Notes: generated by a model from the letters alone, not told the origin. A DNA stretch of 64,000 bases from Rhodobacteraceae bacterium HLUCCA12 (GCA_001314715.1 LJSV01000004.1:1-64000); one strand, 5' to 3'; shown: positions 1 through 17,176, counted from the stretch's first letter. Numbers and translations: made by a program.

Positions 1-2307
<2,307 letters not shown>

Positions 2308-2319
2308 GTCAGCAGCTCC

Positions 2320-2790
2320 TTACCAGCGATAATGGCTGAACGCCTTGTTGGCGTCGGCCATCTTGTGAGTGTCTTCGCGCTTCTTCACGGCGGTGCCGCG
2401 GTTGTTCACCGCATCGGCCAGCTCGCCCGCGAGACGCTCTTCCATCGTGTTCTCGTTACGCTTGCGCGCAGCGATGATCAGCCAGCGAATTGCCAGCGCC
2501 TCGCGGCGCTCGGGGCGCACCTCGACGGGCACCTGGTAGGTCGCACCGCCAACCCGGCGCGAGCGAACCTCGACCGAAGGCTTGATGTTGTCGAGCGCCT
2601 CGTGGAACACTTCCACCGGAGCGCGCTTGAGTTTCTTCTCAACGCGGTCAAGCGCGTTGTAGACGATCGATTCGGCAACCGATTTCTTGCCGTCGATCAT
2701 CAGGTTGTTCATGAACTTCGACAGAACCTTGTCGCCGAACTTGGCGTCAGGGAGGATTTCGCGCTTTTCGGCAGCGTGACGACGCGACAT
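2320..2790 (-). CDS. rpsG: 30S ribosomal protein S7
   Basis: The product is 156 residues, the normal bacterial length. It begins [15 protein letters not shown] and contains the S7 core segment [16 protein letters not shown] plus the [19 protein letters not shown] hairpin that contacts 16S rRNA. S7 nucleates assembly of the 30S head and in enterobacteria represses translation of the str operon. It sits 12 bp after rpsL and 12 bp before fusA, so the three are almost certainly co-transcribed. Confidence 0.98.
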   Translation of the reverse strand: MSRRHAAEKREILPDAKFGDKVLSKFMNNLMIDGKKSVAESIVYNALDRVEKKLKRAPVEVFHEALDNIKPSVEVRSRRVGGATYQVPVEVRPERREALAIRWLIIAARKRNENTMEERLAGELADAVNNRGTAVKKREDTHKMADANKAFSHYRW

Positions 2791-2802
2791 GCTGGTCTCT
2801 CC

Positions 2803-3174
<372 letters not shown>

Positions 3175-3515
3175 TCGTTTCGCCCTATCTTGCAACCCGT
3201 TCATCCACCACTCGTCAGCGGGGTTTCCGGGGGCATTTCGCGTTTTGGTGCCCTGCGCGTCCGCAAAACACAAAGCCGCATGCGCCTTCGTCCTCGGAGG
3301 CGCCGCGGTGGAATTCCAGAGGATCGAGGCCATCCAGCCCGGATCGTGACCACTAGATATCTAAAGCCCCTGAACCGACATGCATGCATACCGGACCCGG
3401 GTGCGCGCCGTATATGAGGAGTCGCGGGGGTTGTCAACAGCCACCAGCCTCTTTGCCACGCCACGATGCCGTGCTAGCGATCATGCCGCGAACGACGTCA
3501 CGCAGGGGAACAGAG
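3175..3515. other. Divergent intergenic region, rpsL leader and glycosyltransferase upstream region
   Basis: This 341-bp gap separates the divergently read rpsL and the rhamnosyltransferase-like gene. It contains the rpsL promoter (3409-3437) and about 230 nt of transcribed leader between it and the rpsL start. ORFs in it are extensions of neighbouring frames without good ribosome binding sites. I saw no RNA gene or clear terminator. Confidence 0.6.
3409..3437 (-). promoter_or_regulatory. Sigma-70-like promoter for rpsL-rpsG-fusA-tuf
   Basis: On the minus strand a perfect -35 box TTGACA (3432-3437) is followed after exactly 17 bp by TATACG (3409-3414), a 4 of 6 match to the -10 consensus. 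It points at rpsL with about 230 nt of leader, the expected architecture for a strongly expressed ribosomal protein operon. Confidence 0.72.
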
Positions 3516-4319
3516 ATGCAGGTTCTTGGGCTATGCCGATTTTCCTGGCCGGCGATCGGTGGATTTCAGACCATGCATGAAACGCCGCGCGAGCGGGCCC
3601 GCTACCTCTATGCCCCTGCCCGTATGGAAGAGCGTTTCCGCTATTTCGAAAGCTTTACCCTGCCCAGCCTTCGCGGGCAGACCGATCAGGATTTTTCCCT
3701 GATCGTCGTCATCGGCCCCGACCTGCCCGAGCCCTACCTTGCGCGGCTGCGCGATCTGCTGGCAGGGCTGCCTCAAGCGGTGGTGCAGGTGCAGGCCCCC
3801 GGTCAGCACCGGCCGGTGATGCAGGGCGCGATCAACGCGGCACGGCGCTGGGACAAGAAGCGCTGCATCCAGTTCCGAATCGATGACGACGACGCCGTGA
3901 ACCTGCGGTTCGTCGAACGTCTGCGCCAGATCGCCCATGACGCGGGGCCGCTGATCGCGTCATCGCCGACCTTTGCCATAGACTTCAACAATGGTCATGT
4001 CGCCTATCCCGGCACCGAAGGCATATTCGCCCTGCCCGTTCGGCGGTCGTTCTGGGCGCCCGGTCTGGCCGCGGTCATGGGGCCCTGGAACAAGCAGACG
4101 ATCATGAATTTCAATCACGCGCGCATCTGGGAACGGATGCCGGCATTGTCCCTGCCCGCGCCGGACATGTTCGTGCGCGGATTGGGACGGCACAACGACT
4201 CGGGCTTTGATCGAGGGGAGGCCCCGGCCCTGCTGGACCGGACACAGGAAGTCGCGTTTCGTGCGGCCTACGGCATTTGCGCCGATCAGATACGAACGCT
4301 CTTTGCCGCGCGCCGCTGA
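3516..4319 (+). CDS. Putative rhamnosyl/glycosyltransferase (PF11316-like)
   Basis: I start this at the ATG at 3516 (MQVLGLCRFSWPAIGGFQ), which has an AGGGGA ribosome binding site; the longer ORF start is not supported. The 267-residue product resembles the 'putative rhamnosyl transferase' family: an N-terminal RFS..GGFQTMH segment, RMEERFRYFESFTLPSLRGQTD, and an acidic FRIDDDDAV cluster near residue 130 that probably binds metal and nucleotide sugar. There is no signal peptide or membrane segment, so it should act in the cytoplasm, perhaps on surface polysaccharide. Its acceptor is unknown. It is oriented against the neighbouring ribosomal genes, and its 3' end overlaps the convergent EamA gene by 34 bp. 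Confidence 0.75.
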   Translation: MQVLGLCRFSWPAIGGFQTMHETPRERARYLYAPARMEERFRYFESFTLPSLRGQTDQDFSLIVVIGPDLPEPYLARLRDLLAGLPQAVVQVQAPGQHRPVMQGAINAARRWDKKRCIQFRIDDDDAVNLRFVERLRQIAHDAGPLIASSPTFAIDFNNGHVAYPGTEGIFALPVRRSFWAPGLAAVMGPWNKQTIMNFNHARIWERMPALSLPAPDMFVRGLGRHNDSGFDRGEAPALLDRTQEVAFRAAYGICADQIRTLFAARR

Positions 4320-5185
4320 CGCGCGATGCGCTGGCGCTCGCGGTAGAGCGTGAACAGCCCCGTGGCCACGATCAGCCCTGCCCCGGACATGGTGATCGCA
4401 TCGGGCCAATCGCCGAACACCAGAAAGCCCAGCACCAGCGCCCAGACCAGCCCCGTGTAGCGATAGGGGGTGACCAGACTCAATTCGCCCACCCGCATCG
4501 CCATCACCGACAGCAGATAGCCGCCGATGATCAAAACCCCGGCACCCGCCAGCGCCAGGGTTACCGAGGTCGATGGCGTGACCCAGTCGTCTCCCAGGCT
4601 TCCAACGGCGGCAAAGGCCGTCACCCCCGCTGCCGTGGTCAGGGCGACCGTCATCGACGGAACGGCCCGCGACATGCGCCGCGTCACCAGATCGCGCAGG
4701 GTCACGCAGGCAACAGCCAGCAGCGCCATGATCGCGTGATGGTCAAAACCATCGGCATCTGGCCGCACGATCAACAGCACCCCGACAAAGCCCACCAGAA
4801 TCGCCAGCAGGCGCCGCCAGCCCACCGGCTCACGCAGGAACAGGGCCCCGGCCAGCGTGATCGTCAGCGGCAGGGCCTGCAAGATCGCGGTCACATTGGC
4901 CAGGGGCATGCTGAAAAGCGCGCTGAGAAAGAAATAGGCCGACGCCGCCTCGGCCAGAACACGCAGGGCGACCAGCTTGCAGTCGCGCGGGTCCAGTTGC
5001 GGGCGCAGCGCCCCAAGCCGCCAGGCAATGACCAGAAACAGCGCGGTGGTGATGATACCGCGCAGCAGCAGCGCCTGAAACAGCGGCAGTTCGGCCGAGA
5101 CCAGTTTCATCAGAGCGTCATTCATGACAAACGCCGCCATGCTGCCCATCATCAGCAGCGCCCCGCGGGTGTTGTCCGAAATCAT
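4286..5185 (-). CDS. EamA/DMT-family transporter
   Basis: The start is placed at MISDNTRGALLMMGSM (5185), which follows a G-rich ribosome binding site; the ORF track begins 22 codons earlier. The 299-residue protein has about ten hydrophobic segments in two repeats of the drug/metabolite transporter fold, with the typical LFQALLLRGIITTALFLV and later GLVWALVLGFLVFGDWPD segments. Such proteins usually export metabolites or amino acids; the substrate cannot be told from sequence. It lies just downstream of the rpoC terminator on the same strand, so it is probably transcribed separately, and it ends convergently inside the glycosyltransferase gene. Confidence 0.85.
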   Translation of the reverse strand: MISDNTRGALLMMGSMAAFVMNDALMKLVSAELPLFQALLLRGIITTALFLVIAWRLGALRPQLDPRDCKLVALRVLAEAASAYFFLSALFSMPLANVTAILQALPLTITLAGALFLREPVGWRRLLAILVGFVGVLLIVRPDADGFDHHAIMALLAVACVTLRDLVTRRMSRAVPSMTVALTTAAGVTAFAAVGSLGDDWVTPSTSVTLALAGAGVLIIGGYLLSVMAMRVGELSLVTPYRYTGLVWALVLGFLVFGDWPDAITMSGAGLIVATGLFTLYRERQRIARQRRAAKSVRI

Positions 5186-5299
5186 CCGCCCCCCGTCCCT
5201 CCAGACCCTCACGTCGCCCTCACCGGCGGTGCCCGGTCCATCGGCAATCAATGCCCGGCGTCGCCGCGAAAGAAAAGCAGTCAGCTTCCCCCAGTCATG

Positions 5300-5327
5300 A
5301 AAAACCCCCCGCCGATGCGGCGGGGGG
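5300..5327 (-). terminator. Rho-independent terminator of the rpoBC operon
   Basis: On the minus strand the stem CCCCCCGCCG/CGGCGGGGGG with a 3-nt loop is followed directly by TTTTT, about 35 bp past the rpoC stop codon. This is a textbook intrinsic terminator closing the rpoBC transcript before the EamA gene. Confidence 0.9.
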
Positions 5328-5359
5328 CATTATCGTCGGGGCGCGAGGCCGGCCGCAGA

Positions 5360-9586
<4,227 letters not shown>

Positions 9587-9617
9587 CTCATCATCCTTCA
9601 ATGGGTGCGGGGAAGGT

Positions 9618-9643
9618 CAGGATGGGCGGTGACGCCCATCCTG
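9618..9643. repeat. Perfect hairpin in the rpoB-rpoC spacer
   Basis: CAGGATGGGC (9618-9627) and GCCCATCCTG (9634-9643) form a perfect 10-bp stem with a 6-nt loop. There is no adjacent T-run, so complete termination is unlikely. Its TGGGC...GCCCA core resembles the fusA-tuf element, suggesting a shared repeat family. Confidence 0.75.
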
Positions 9644-9654
9644 CGAGGCGATCC

Positions 9655-12600
9655 TCAATCCTCTTCCTCCGAATCCAGGAGTTCCATGTTCAGACCAAGG
9701 CCGCGGACTTCCTTCACCAGAACGTTGAAGGATTCGGGCACGCCGGCCTCGAAGTTGTCCTCGCCCTTGACGATGCTTTCATAGACCTTGGTACGGCCAG
9801 CCACGTCGTCGGACTTCACGGTCAGCATTTCCTGCAAGGTGTAGGCGGCGCCGTATGCCTCAAGCGCCCAGACCTCCATCTCACCAAGCCGCTGACCGCC
9901 GAACTGCGCCTTGCCGCCCAACGGCTGCTGTGTGACCAGCGAGTAGGGGCCGGTCGAGCGCGCGTGCAGTTTGTCATCGACCAGGTGGTGCAGCTTGAGC
10001 ATGTATTTCGTGCCCACGGTCACCGGACGCGCAAAGGCCTCGCCGGTGCGGCCGTCGTATGCCTGCGACTGTCCTGACGCATCGAACCCGGCCTTGATCA
10101 GAACCTCGTTCACATCGGGTTCCTTGGCCCCGTCAAAGACCGGCGTGCCGATCGGCACACCGCCGGTCACGGTACCGGCCGATTCGATCAACGCCTCTTC
10201 GTCCATACCGGCGAATGCGGCGTCATAGACCTCGTCGCTATAGGCGATGCGCATGGCATCGCGCACCGGGGTCATGTCGCCCGAGCGCCGATACTCCTGC
10301 AAGGCCTCGTCGATCTGCACACCCAGGCCGCGCAATGCCCAGCCCATGTGGGTTTCCAGAATCTGCCCGACGTTCATACGCGAGGGCACGCCCAAGGGGT
10401 TCAGAACCAGATCGACGGTGGTGCCATCGGCCAGGAACGGCATGTCCTCTTCCGGAACCACTTTCGATATGACGCCCTTGTTGCCGTGGCGTCCGGCCAT
10501 CTTGTCGCCCGGCTGAAGCTTGCGCTTGATCGCCAGGAACACCTTGACCATCTTCATCACACCGGGGGGCAGGTCGTCGCCGCGGCGAACCTTCTCGACC
10601 TTGTCCTCGAAGCGGTGATTCAGCGCGCGCTTTTGTTGGTCATAGAGCGCGTTCAGCGCCTCGACCTCTTGCGCGGCGGCCTCGTCGCCGAGGGCAAGCT
10701 GCCACCACTGGCCGCGACTAAGCGATTCCAGCAACTCCTCGTTGATCTCGGAATTCGGGCGGACGCCTTTCGGCCCCTTTACCGCCGTCTTGCCCAGGAT
10801 CAGCTGTTGCAAACGCGCATAGATGTTGCGCTCAAGGATCGCCAGCTCGTCGTCGCGGTCGCGCGACAGCCGTTCGATCTCTTCGCGCTCGATCTGAAGC
10901 GCACGCTCGTCCTTGTCGACGCCGTGACGGTTGAACACCCGCACCTCGACCACGGTGCCATAGGCGCCGGGCGGCAAACGCAGCGACGTGTCGCGCACGT
11001 CCGAGGCCTTTTCACCGAAGATCGCGCGCAAGAGCTTTTCTTCCGGGGTCATCGGGCTTTCGCCCTTGGGCGTGATCTTGCCCACCAGAATATCGCCGGC
11101 CTGCACCTCGGCCCCGATGTAGACGATCCCGGCTTCGTCAAGGTTGCGCAGGGCTTCCTCGCCGACATTGGGAATGTCGCGGGTGATTTCCTCGGGCCCA
11201 AGCTTGGTGTCGCGCGCCGCGACCTCGTATTCCTCGATATGGATCGAGGTGAACACGTCATCCTTGAGGATGCGCTCGGAGATCAGGATCGAGTCCTCGT
11301 AGTTGTAGCCGTTCCACGGCATGAAGGCGACGGTCACGTTGCGCCCGACCGCCAGTTCGCCCATGTCGGTGCTGGGCCCGTCGGCGATGACCTCGCCACG
11401 CTCGACCGTATCACCCACCTTGACCAGCGGACGCTGGTTGATGCACGAGGACTGGTTCGAACGCTTGAACTTGCGCAGGCGATAGATGTCGACCCCCGGC
11501 TCGCCCGGTTCCAGCATCTCGGTTGCGCGCACGACGATCCGCTGGGCATCGACCTGGTCGATGATACCGGCGCGGCGCGCCATGATCGACGAGCCCGAAT
11601 CGCGCGCCACGATCGCTTCGATCCCGGTGCCGACAAGCGGGGCATCCGATTTCAGAAGCGGCACCGCCTGGCGCATCATGTTCGAGCCCATCAGGGCACG
11701 GTTGGCGTCGTCGTTTTCAAGGAACGGAATCAGCGACGCGGCGACCGACACCAGCTGCTTGGGCGACACGTCGATCAGATCGATCGTTTCGCGCGGAGCC
11801 AGCTGGAACTCGCCACCCTTGCGGGTCGAGACCAGATCGTTGACGAAGCCGCCATCGGCATCCAGCGTTGCGTTCGCCTGAGCGATGACGTGGCGCTGCT
11901 CCTCGGTGGCCGACAGATAGATCACCTCGTCGGTCACCTTTCCGTCCACGACCTTGCGATAGGGCGTTTCGATGAAGCCATACTTGTTGACACGGGCATA
12001 GGTCGCAAGCGAGTTGATCAGACCGATGTTCTGCCCTTCGGGCGTTTCGATCGGGCACATGCGGCCGTAATGGGTCGGATGCACGTCGCGCACCTCGAAC
12101 CCCGCGCGTTCGCGCGTCAGGCCACCCGGACCAAGCGCCGACAGGCGCCGCTTGTGGGTCACCTCGGACAGCGGGTTGGTCTGATCCATGAACTGCGACA
12201 GCTGGCTTGAGCCGAAGAATTCACGCACCGCCGCAGCCGCCGGTTTGGCGTTGATCAGATCTTGCGGCATCACGGTGTCGATTTCGACCGACGACATGCG
12301 CTCGCGGATCGCGCGCTCCATGCGCAGAAGGCCCAGGCGATACTGGTTTTCCATCAGCTCGCCCACCGAACGCACACGGCGGTTGCCCAGATGGTCGATG
12401 TCGTCGATCTCGCCCCTGCCGTCGCGCAGTTCCACCAGCGCCCTGATGCAGGCAATGATGTCCTCGCGGCGCAGCGTGCGCTGGGTGTCCGGCGCATCGA
12501 GATCGAGCCGCATGTTCATCTTGACCCGGCCCACGGCCGACAGGTCGTAGCGTTCGCTGTCGAAAAACAGCGTATCGAACAGCGCGGCGGCGGCGTCATA

Positions 12601-13791
12601 GGTTGGGGGCTCGCCCGGACGCATCACGCGATAGATCTCCATCAGCGCGCCTTCGCGGTTCCAGACCTTGTCGGCAGCCATCGTGTTGCGGATGTAGGGG
12701 CCGACGTTGACACCGTCGATGTCCAGCACCGGAATATCGGTGATGCCCTGATCCATCAGCACCTTCAGCGAACCGCCCTTGACCTCGCCATCCTTGTCCA
12801 GATCCCAGGTCAGTTCGTCACCGGCCTCGACCCAGATCTCGCCGGTTTCCTCGTTGATGATGTCGCGCGCAACGAACCGGCCGACGATATAGTCGAACGG
12901 CACCAGCAGCTCGGTAACCTTGCCCTCGTCGATCCATTTCTTGACCATCCGCGGCGTGGCCTTGTCACCGGCCTTGAGGATGACCTCGCCGGTGGCGGCA
13001 TCGACCAGATCCATCGTCGGACGGGTGCCGCGCACGCGCTCGGGGAAGAAGCGCGTAACCCAGCCGCGCCCCTTTTCCAGGCGATAGTTCACCGTGTCGT
13101 AATAGGCGTCCATGATCGCTTCCTGATCCATGCCGAGGGCATAAAGCAGGGTCGTCACCGGCAGTTTCCGGCGGCGGTCGATGCGGGCAAAGACCAGATC
13201 CTTGGGATCGAATTCGAAATCCAGCCACGAACCGCGATAGGGGATGATCCGGCACTGGAACAGCAGCTTGCCCGAGGAATGGGTCTTGCCCTTGTCATGA
13301 TCGAAGAACACGCCGGGCGAACGGTGCATCTGGCTGACGACCACGCGCTCGGTGCCGTTGACGATGAACGTGCCGTTCGGCGTCATGAGCGGCATGTCGC
13401 CCATGAACACTTCCTGTTCCTTGATGTCCTTGACCGACTTCGCGCTGGTGTCGGGATCGACATCGAACACGATCAGTCGCAGCGTGACCTTCAGCGGCGC
13501 CGCATAGGTCATGTCGCGGGTCTGGCATTCGTCGATATCGTATTTGGGCTTTTCCAGCTCGTATTTCACGAATTCCAGAACTGCCGTCTCGTTGAAATCC
13601 TTGATCGGGAATACCGACTGGAAGGTGCCCATCAGCCCTTCGCCGTCCAGCGGCTTTTCGCTGTCACCTGAGCGCAGGAACAGATCATAGGACGATTTCT
13701 GAACCTCGATGAGGTTCGGCATCTCCAGGACTTCGCGGATCTTGCCATACATCCGGCGGATGCGTTTCTGGCCAACGTAGGTCTGAGCCAT
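9655..13791 (-). CDS. rpoB: DNA-directed RNA polymerase subunit beta
   Basis: The start at [18 protein letters not shown] (13791) is preferred over the track's GTG four codons upstream, because the GAAAGG sequence leaves no spacing for the latter. At 1378 residues it is the expected size. The rifampicin region [20 protein letters not shown] (near residue 525) matches the susceptible consensus. The late segments [15 protein letters not shown] and [27 protein letters not shown]-like sequence, which bind the template-DNA/RNA end and beta', are intact. It forms one transcription unit with rpoC and probably rplJL. Confidence 0.98.
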   Translation of the reverse strand: MAQTYVGQKRIRRMYGKIREVLEMPNLIEVQKSSYDLFLRSGDSEKPLDGEGLMGTFQSVFPIKDFNETAVLEFVKYELEKPKYDIDECQTRDMTYAAPLKVTLRLIVFDVDPDTSAKSVKDIKEQEVFMGDMPLMTPNGTFIVNGTERVVVSQMHRSPGVFFDHDKGKTHSSGKLLFQCRIIPYRGSWLDFEFDPKDLVFARIDRRRKLPVTTLLYALGMDQEAIMDAYYDTVNYRLEKGRGWVTRFFPERVRGTRPTMDLVDAATGEVILKAGDKATPRMVKKWIDEGKVTELLVPFDYIVGRFVARDIINEETGEIWVEAGDELTWDLDKDGEVKGGSLKVLMDQGITDIPVLDIDGVNVGPYIRNTMAADKVWNREGALMEIYRVMRPGEPPTYDAAAALFDTLFFDSERYDLSAVGRVKMNMRLDLDAPDTQRTLRREDIIACIRALVELRDGRGEIDDIDHLGNRRVRSVGELMENQYRLGLLRMERAIRERMSSVEIDTVMPQDLINAKPAAAAVREFFGSSQLSQFMDQTNPLSEVTHKRRLSALGPGGLTRERAGFEVRDVHPTHYGRMCPIETPEGQNIGLINSLATYARVNKYGFIETPYRKVVDGKVTDEVIYLSATEEQRHVIAQANATLDADGGFVNDLVSTRKGGEFQLAPRETIDLIDVSPKQLVSVAASLIPFLENDDANRALMGSNMMRQAVPLLKSDAPLVGTGIEAIVARDSGSSIMARRAGIIDQVDAQRIVVRATEMLEPGEPGVDIYRLRKFKRSNQSSCINQRPLVKVGDTVERGEVIADGPSTDMGELAVGRNVTVAFMPWNGYNYEDSILISERILKDDVFTSIHIEEYEVAARDTKLGPEEITRDIPNVGEEALRNLDEAGIVYIGAEVQAGDILVGKITPKGESPMTPEEKLLRAIFGEKASDVRDTSLRLPPGAYGTVVEVRVFNRHGVDKDERALQIEREEIERLSRDRDDELAILERNIYARLQQLILGKTAVKGPKGVRPNSEINEELLESLSRGQWWQLALGDEAAAQEVEALNALYDQQKRALNHRFEDKVEKVRRGDDLPPGVMKMVKVFLAIKRKLQPGDKMAGRHGNKGVISKVVPEEDMPFLADGTTVDLVLNPLGVPSRMNVGQILETHMGWALRGLGVQIDEALQEYRRSGDMTPVRDAMRIAYSDEVYDAAFAGMDEEALIESAGTVTGGVPIGTPVFDGAKEPDVNEVLIKAGFDASGQSQAYDGRTGEAFARPVTVGTKYMLKLHHLVDDKLHARSTGPYSLVTQQPLGGKAQFGGQRLGEMEVWALEAYGAAYTLQEMLTVKSDDVAGRTKVYESIVKGEDNFEAGVPESFNVLVKEVRGLGLNMELLDSEEED

Positions 13792-14036
13792 GCTCGGTAT
13801 CACCTTTCATTCTTTCGCGGGCGCGCGTGCCGTGGGGCCTCGGCCGTGCCGCCGCTTGCGAAACAGAAGCGCGAGCTCCATTCTTGCAGACCGTCCCACC
13901 GGCCTGCGCCCGAGCCCGTGCTGCTTCTGGGCGAGGTTCCAGGGTTGGAGCCCCGGCCAGAAACAGCTTTGGCCGGGCCCGGAACTGTGCCGGACCCAGC
14001 CATGTCATACGGTCAGGGTGCCCGGCACCCCGACGA
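13792..14036 (-). other. rplL-rpoB spacer with several GC-rich hairpins
   Basis: The 245-bp spacer begins after rplL with the palindrome GGGTGCCCGGCACCC (14016-14030). It also contains a CGGCCA...TGGCCG stem and the string GTTCCGGGCCC, which recurs in the rplJ leader. Bacterial rplL-rpoB spacers commonly hold attenuators or RNase processing sites that set the ribosomal protein to polymerase ratio. I see no T-run that would make a complete terminator. Confidence 0.55.
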
Positions 14037-14420
14037 TCACTTCAGCTCGACTTTCGCACCAGCGTCTTCGAGCTTTTTCTTGATCTCTTCGGCTTCGGCC
14101 TTCGGAGCCTGCTCCTTGACGGCCTTGCCACCGGCTTCGACCAGGTCCTTGGCTTCTTTCAGGCCCAGACCGGTGATCGCGCGGACTTCCTTGATCACGT
14201 TGATCTTGTTGGCGCCGGCTTCGACCAGGATGACGTCGAATTCGGTCTTTTCCTCGACAGCGGCGCCGGCGTCACCGCCTGCGGCCGGACCGGCCATCAT
14301 CACCGCGCCGCCAGCGGCGGGCTCGATGCCGTATTCGTCCTTGAGGATTTGCTTCAGCTCCTGGGCTTCCAGCAGCGTGAGGTTCACGATTTGCTCGGCG
14401 AGTGCTTTCAGATCAGCCAT
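14037..14420 (-). CDS. rplL: 50S ribosomal protein L7/L12
   Basis: The 127-residue acidic protein starts [20 protein letters not shown], the L10-binding dimerisation domain. An alanine/glycine-rich hinge follows near residues 37-55. The C-terminal domain [21 protein letters not shown]...[12 protein letters not shown] recruits and stimulates translation GTPases such as the EF-G encoded in this same window. It lies 69 bp after rplJ. Confidence 0.98.
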   Translation of the reverse strand: MADLKALAEQIVNLTLLEAQELKQILKDEYGIEPAAGGAVMMAGPAAGGDAGAAVEEKTEFDVILVEAGANKINVIKEVRAITGLGLKEAKDLVEAGGKAVKEQAPKAEAEEIKKKLEDAGAKVELK

Positions 14421-14489
14421 TTTTCCGTTTCCATTCTAACAGGGTGTTTCCGACATGGGACAGCGTCCGCATGCGGGCCTTTGAGTTGC

Positions 14490-15005
14490 TCACGCGGCTT
14501 CGCGCTCCTCGAGCGAGGAGAGGATGCCCGCGATGTTCGAAGCAGGTGCGCCAATGGCCCCGGCGATGTTCGAGGCAGGAGCGCCGATGCAGGACACGAC
14601 CTGAGCGATAAGCTCTTCGCGCGAGGGCATCGAAGCCACGGCCTTGACACCATCCGGCGTCAGTGCCGACTCGCCCATCGCCCCACCAAGAATTTCAAGC
14701 TTCTTGTTGGTTTTGGCGAATTCGTCGACCACCTTCGCCGCGGCGACGGGGTCTTCGGAATAGGCGAGAACGGTCATGCCCGTCAGAAGGTCGGCGATGC
14801 TTGCGCAGGGCTTTCCCTCAAGGGCGATCTTGGCAAGCCTGTTCTTGGCGACACGCACGGCACCGCCCGCTTCACGCATTTTCGCGCGCAGGCCCTGCAT
14901 CTCGGCAACCGTAAGACCCGCGTAGTGTGCAACGACGACCACGCCAGAGCTTTCGAAGATCTGGCCGAGTTCCTCGACCACTTTCTCTTTTTGGGCTCTA
15001 TCCAC
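14490..15005 (-). CDS. rplJ: 50S ribosomal protein L10
   Basis: The track's 202-residue frame runs into the leader. I start it at the GTG at 15005 ([17 protein letters not shown]), 9 nt after TTGGAG, giving 171 residues as in related bacteria. The family segment [27 protein letters not shown] and the C-terminal helix that binds L7/L12 dimers are present. The C-terminal tail holds a duplicated [10 protein letters not shown] stretch, common in this group. L10 normally binds its own leader to repress translation, and the structured upstream region fits that. Confidence 0.96.
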   Translation of the reverse strand: MDRAQKEKVVEELGQIFESSGVVVVAHYAGLTVAEMQGLRAKMREAGGAVRVAKNRLAKIALEGKPCASIADLLTGMTVLAYSEDPVAAAKVVDEFAKTNKKLEILGGAMGESALTPDGVKAVASMPSREELIAQVVSCIGAPASNIAGAIGAPASNIAGILSSLEEREAA

Positions 15006-15268
15006 AGGTTTACTCCAAGGTTGGGGGTTTCCCCCCGGCTCATGTTTGTCCCGGACCAGGGCCCGGAACGTTCGGGTCCGCAAGGGAGCCGAGGCCAAAA
15101 CCGCCCGAGGGAACCCCCGGCCAAATTCGTCTCGTTCCCCATCTCAGGCAGGAGATTAAGCCCTTTCGGGCACCCGCCGTCTCGGACAGGACGGGGCGTT
15201 TCCGCCCCGTCACCCCCGGCGAACCGGGGATTGCTTGCGCGCCGGGCGTGCCTGCCCGCCGCGCCAGA
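15006..15268 (-). promoter_or_regulatory. rplJ (L10) leader region with candidate autoregulatory RNA
   Basis: The 263-bp gap between rplA and rplJ is far longer than the other spacers of the operon. Near rplA it holds a strong GACGGGGCG...CGCCCCGTC hairpin (15190-15211). Nearer rplJ it holds further GC-rich stems including GTTCCGGGCCC and a CCGGGGGGAAACCCCC-type stem just before the ribosome binding site. An L10-L12 binding leader is expected at this position, but I cannot draw the kink-turn motif with confidence. Confidence 0.55.
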
Positions 15269-15967
15269 TTATTGCGCCGTTGCCGATGCCAGATCGACGC
15301 TCACGCCCGGCCCCATGGTCGAGGACAGCGAGACCTTCTTCAGATAGGCACCCTTGGCGCCGGTCGGCTTGGCCTTGGCCACCGCATCGACGAATGCGCG
15401 CACGTTCTGCGCCAGCTGATCGGCATTGAACGACACCTTGCCGACACCGGCATGGATGATCCCGGCCTTCTCGACTTTGAACTGGACCTCGCCGCCCTTG
15501 GCATTCTTGACGGCTTGCGCGACATCCATTGTCACCGTGCCCACCTTGGGGTTCGGCATCAGGTTGCGCGGACCCAGGATCTTGCCCAGACGGCCGACCA
15601 GGGGCATCATGTCCGGCGTCGCAATGCAGCGATCGAACTCGATCTTGCCTTGCTGGATCGTTTCCATCAGGTCTTCGGCCCCGACGATGTCGGCACCGGC
15701 GTCCTTGGCCTCGTCGGCCTTGGGGCCGCGGGCAAAGACCGCCACGCGCACCGTCTTGCCGGTGCCGTTGGGCAGGGTCACGACGCCACGGACCATCTGA
15801 TCGGCATGCCGCGGATCGACGCCCAGGTTGAGCGCGATCTCAACGGTTTCGTCGAACTTGGCGTTGGCGTTGCCCTTGATCAGGCCGAGAGCGTCCTCGA
15901 CCGAAAGGTTTGCCTTGCCGTCAAAGGCTTCGCGGGCGGCGCGGGTGCGTTTTCCAAGCTTTGCCAT
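15269..15967 (-). CDS. rplA: 50S ribosomal protein L1
   Basis: The product is 232 residues, normal for L1, beginning [18 protein letters not shown]. The RNA-binding face includes [14 protein letters not shown], the [39 protein letters not shown] region and the C-terminal [14 protein letters not shown]1 forms the L1 stalk at the ribosomal E site and in many bacteria represses the rplK-rplA mRNA. It follows rplK by 3 bp. Confidence 0.98.
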   Translation of the reverse strand: MAKLGKRTRAAREAFDGKANLSVEDALGLIKGNANAKFDETVEIALNLGVDPRHADQMVRGVVTLPNGTGKTVRVAVFARGPKADEAKDAGADIVGAEDLMETIQQGKIEFDRCIATPDMMPLVGRLGKILGPRNLMPNPKVGTVTMDVAQAVKNAKGGEVQFKVEKAGIIHAGVGKVSFNADQLAQNVRAFVDAVAKAKPTGAKGAYLKKVSLSSTMGPGVSVDLASATAQ

Positions 15968-15970
15968 GGT

Positions 15971-16423
15971 TTATCCCTTCACCTCGATGCCGCAGGACTT
16001 CGCCGAGCCCAGAATGATCTGCATTGCACCCTCGACGTCGATGGCGTTCAGATCCTTCATCTTGGCTTCGGCGATCTCGCGCACCTGCTTGACGGTGACG
16101 GTGCCCGCAGTCTCGCGACCCGGCTTTTCCGCACCCTTGGCGCGGCTGCGCTTGCCGACGGGCTTCAGGCCGGCGGCACGCTTGAGATACCATGACGCAG
16201 GCGGCGTCTTCAGCTCCATGCTGAATGACTTGTCCTGATAATAGGTGATCACCACCGGAACCGGCGAGCCCGGCTCCATGTCTGCCGACTTCGCGTTGAA
16301 GTCCTTGCAGAACTGCATGATGTTGATCCCGCGCTGACCCAGCGCAGGGCCGACGGGAGGCGAGGGGTTGGCCTGCCCCGCCTTCACTTGCAGCTTCAGC
16401 TGCCCGATTACTTTCTTGGCCAT
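15971..16423 (-). CDS. rplK: 50S ribosomal protein L11
   Basis: This 150-residue protein begins [30 protein letters not shown], the highly conserved N-terminal domain that contacts the GTPase-associated centre. The C-terminal rRNA-binding domain with [21 protein letters not shown] follows. There is a short insertion around residues 85-100 ([20 protein letters not shown]), typical of alphaproteobacteria. It lies 94 bp after nusG and 3 bp before rplA. Confidence 0.98.
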   Translation of the reverse strand: MAKKVIGQLKLQVKAGQANPSPPVGPALGQRGINIMQFCKDFNAKSADMEPGSPVPVVITYYQDKSFSMELKTPPASWYLKRAAGLKPVGKRSRAKGAEKPGRETAGTVTVKQVREIAEAKMKDLNAIDVEGAMQIILGSAKSCGIEVKG

Positions 16424-16517
16424 TCGGCCTCTCCTTCTGTCACCGCCCCGGCATGCGGGGCCTGCTTAGTGGTCCGGCCAGATGCCCGGCGGGCATCCGC
16501 GCCTCCCACGGGATCGC

Positions 16518-17051
16518 TCAGGCGGTTTTCTGCACCTGAGTGAATTCCAGATCGACCGGCGTCGGACGACCGAAGATCGACACCATGACCTTCAGGCGGT
16601 TGTTTTCCTCGTCCGCCTCTTCGACCATGCCCGAGAACCCTTCGAACGGGCCGTCGGTCACCTTGACCTGCTCGCCGATCTCGAACCGGATCAGGTTGCG
16701 CGGCGCCTCCTGCCCTTCCTCGACACGGTTGAGGATCAGGTTCACCTCTTCGTCGCGCATCGGGCTGGGCTTGCCCTGCTGGCCCAGGAAACCGGTCACG
16801 CGGTTGATCGAGTTGATCAGGTGATAGGTCCGGGTGTTCATCTCCATGCGCACGAGGACATAGCCGGGCATGAACCGACGCTCGCTGCTGACCTTCTTGC
16901 CGCGACGAACCTCGATCACCTCTTCGGTGGGCACCAGGACTTCTTCGATCTCGTCTTCCAGACCGGCCTCGGCCGCGGCGACGCGTATCTGCTCGGCGAC
17001 CTTCTTTTCGAAATTCGAGAGCACGCTCACCGAATACCAGCGCATCGCCAT
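16518..17051 (-). CDS. nusG: Transcription termination/antitermination protein NusG
   Basis: The 177-residue product starts MAMRWYSVSVLSNFEKKVAEQIR, the NGN domain that binds RNA polymerase, and ends with a KOW domain containing GEQVKVTDGPFEGFSGMVEE near residue 125. NusG links polymerase to Rho and the leading ribosome. A strong terminator lies between secE and this gene, so nusG may need readthrough or a promoter of its own in the remaining roughly 100 bp; I found no convincing one. Confidence 0.97.
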   Translation of the reverse strand: MAMRWYSVSVLSNFEKKVAEQIRVAAAEAGLEDEIEEVLVPTEEVIEVRRGKKVSSERRFMPGYVLVRMEMNTRTYHLINSINRVTGFLGQQGKPSPMRDEEVNLILNRVEEGQEAPRNLIRFEIGEQVKVTDGPFEGFSGMVEEADEENNRLKVMVSIFGRPTPVDLEFTQVQKTA

Positions 17052-17148
17052 CCGTCCGTCCTAACCTCGCACCGGGCGGAAGTTCCGCCGCAATTCTGAT
17101 ATTCTCCGCGTTTCGCACAGGGTTGCGAACCGCGCCGATCCGACCAGC

Positions 17149-17176
17149 AAAAAATGTGCGCACCGAATCGGTGCGC
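17149..17176 (-). terminator. Intrinsic terminator between secE and nusG
   Basis: On the minus strand the near-perfect palindrome GCGCACCGATTCGGTGCGC is followed after ACA by TTTTTT. It lies about 90 bp after the secE stop and about 100 bp before nusG, so it should end or attenuate the secE transcript. Confidence 0.8.

Noticed and set aside
5186-5359. Possible small gene between the EamA gene and rpoC
   Set aside because: The stretch is the rpoC terminator plus the EamA upstream region; the plus ORF at 5251 has no ribosome binding site and runs into rpoC antisense.
16424-16517. Separate promoter between nusG and rplK
   Set aside because: The short spacer has no plausible -35/-10 pair; co-transcription is simpler.
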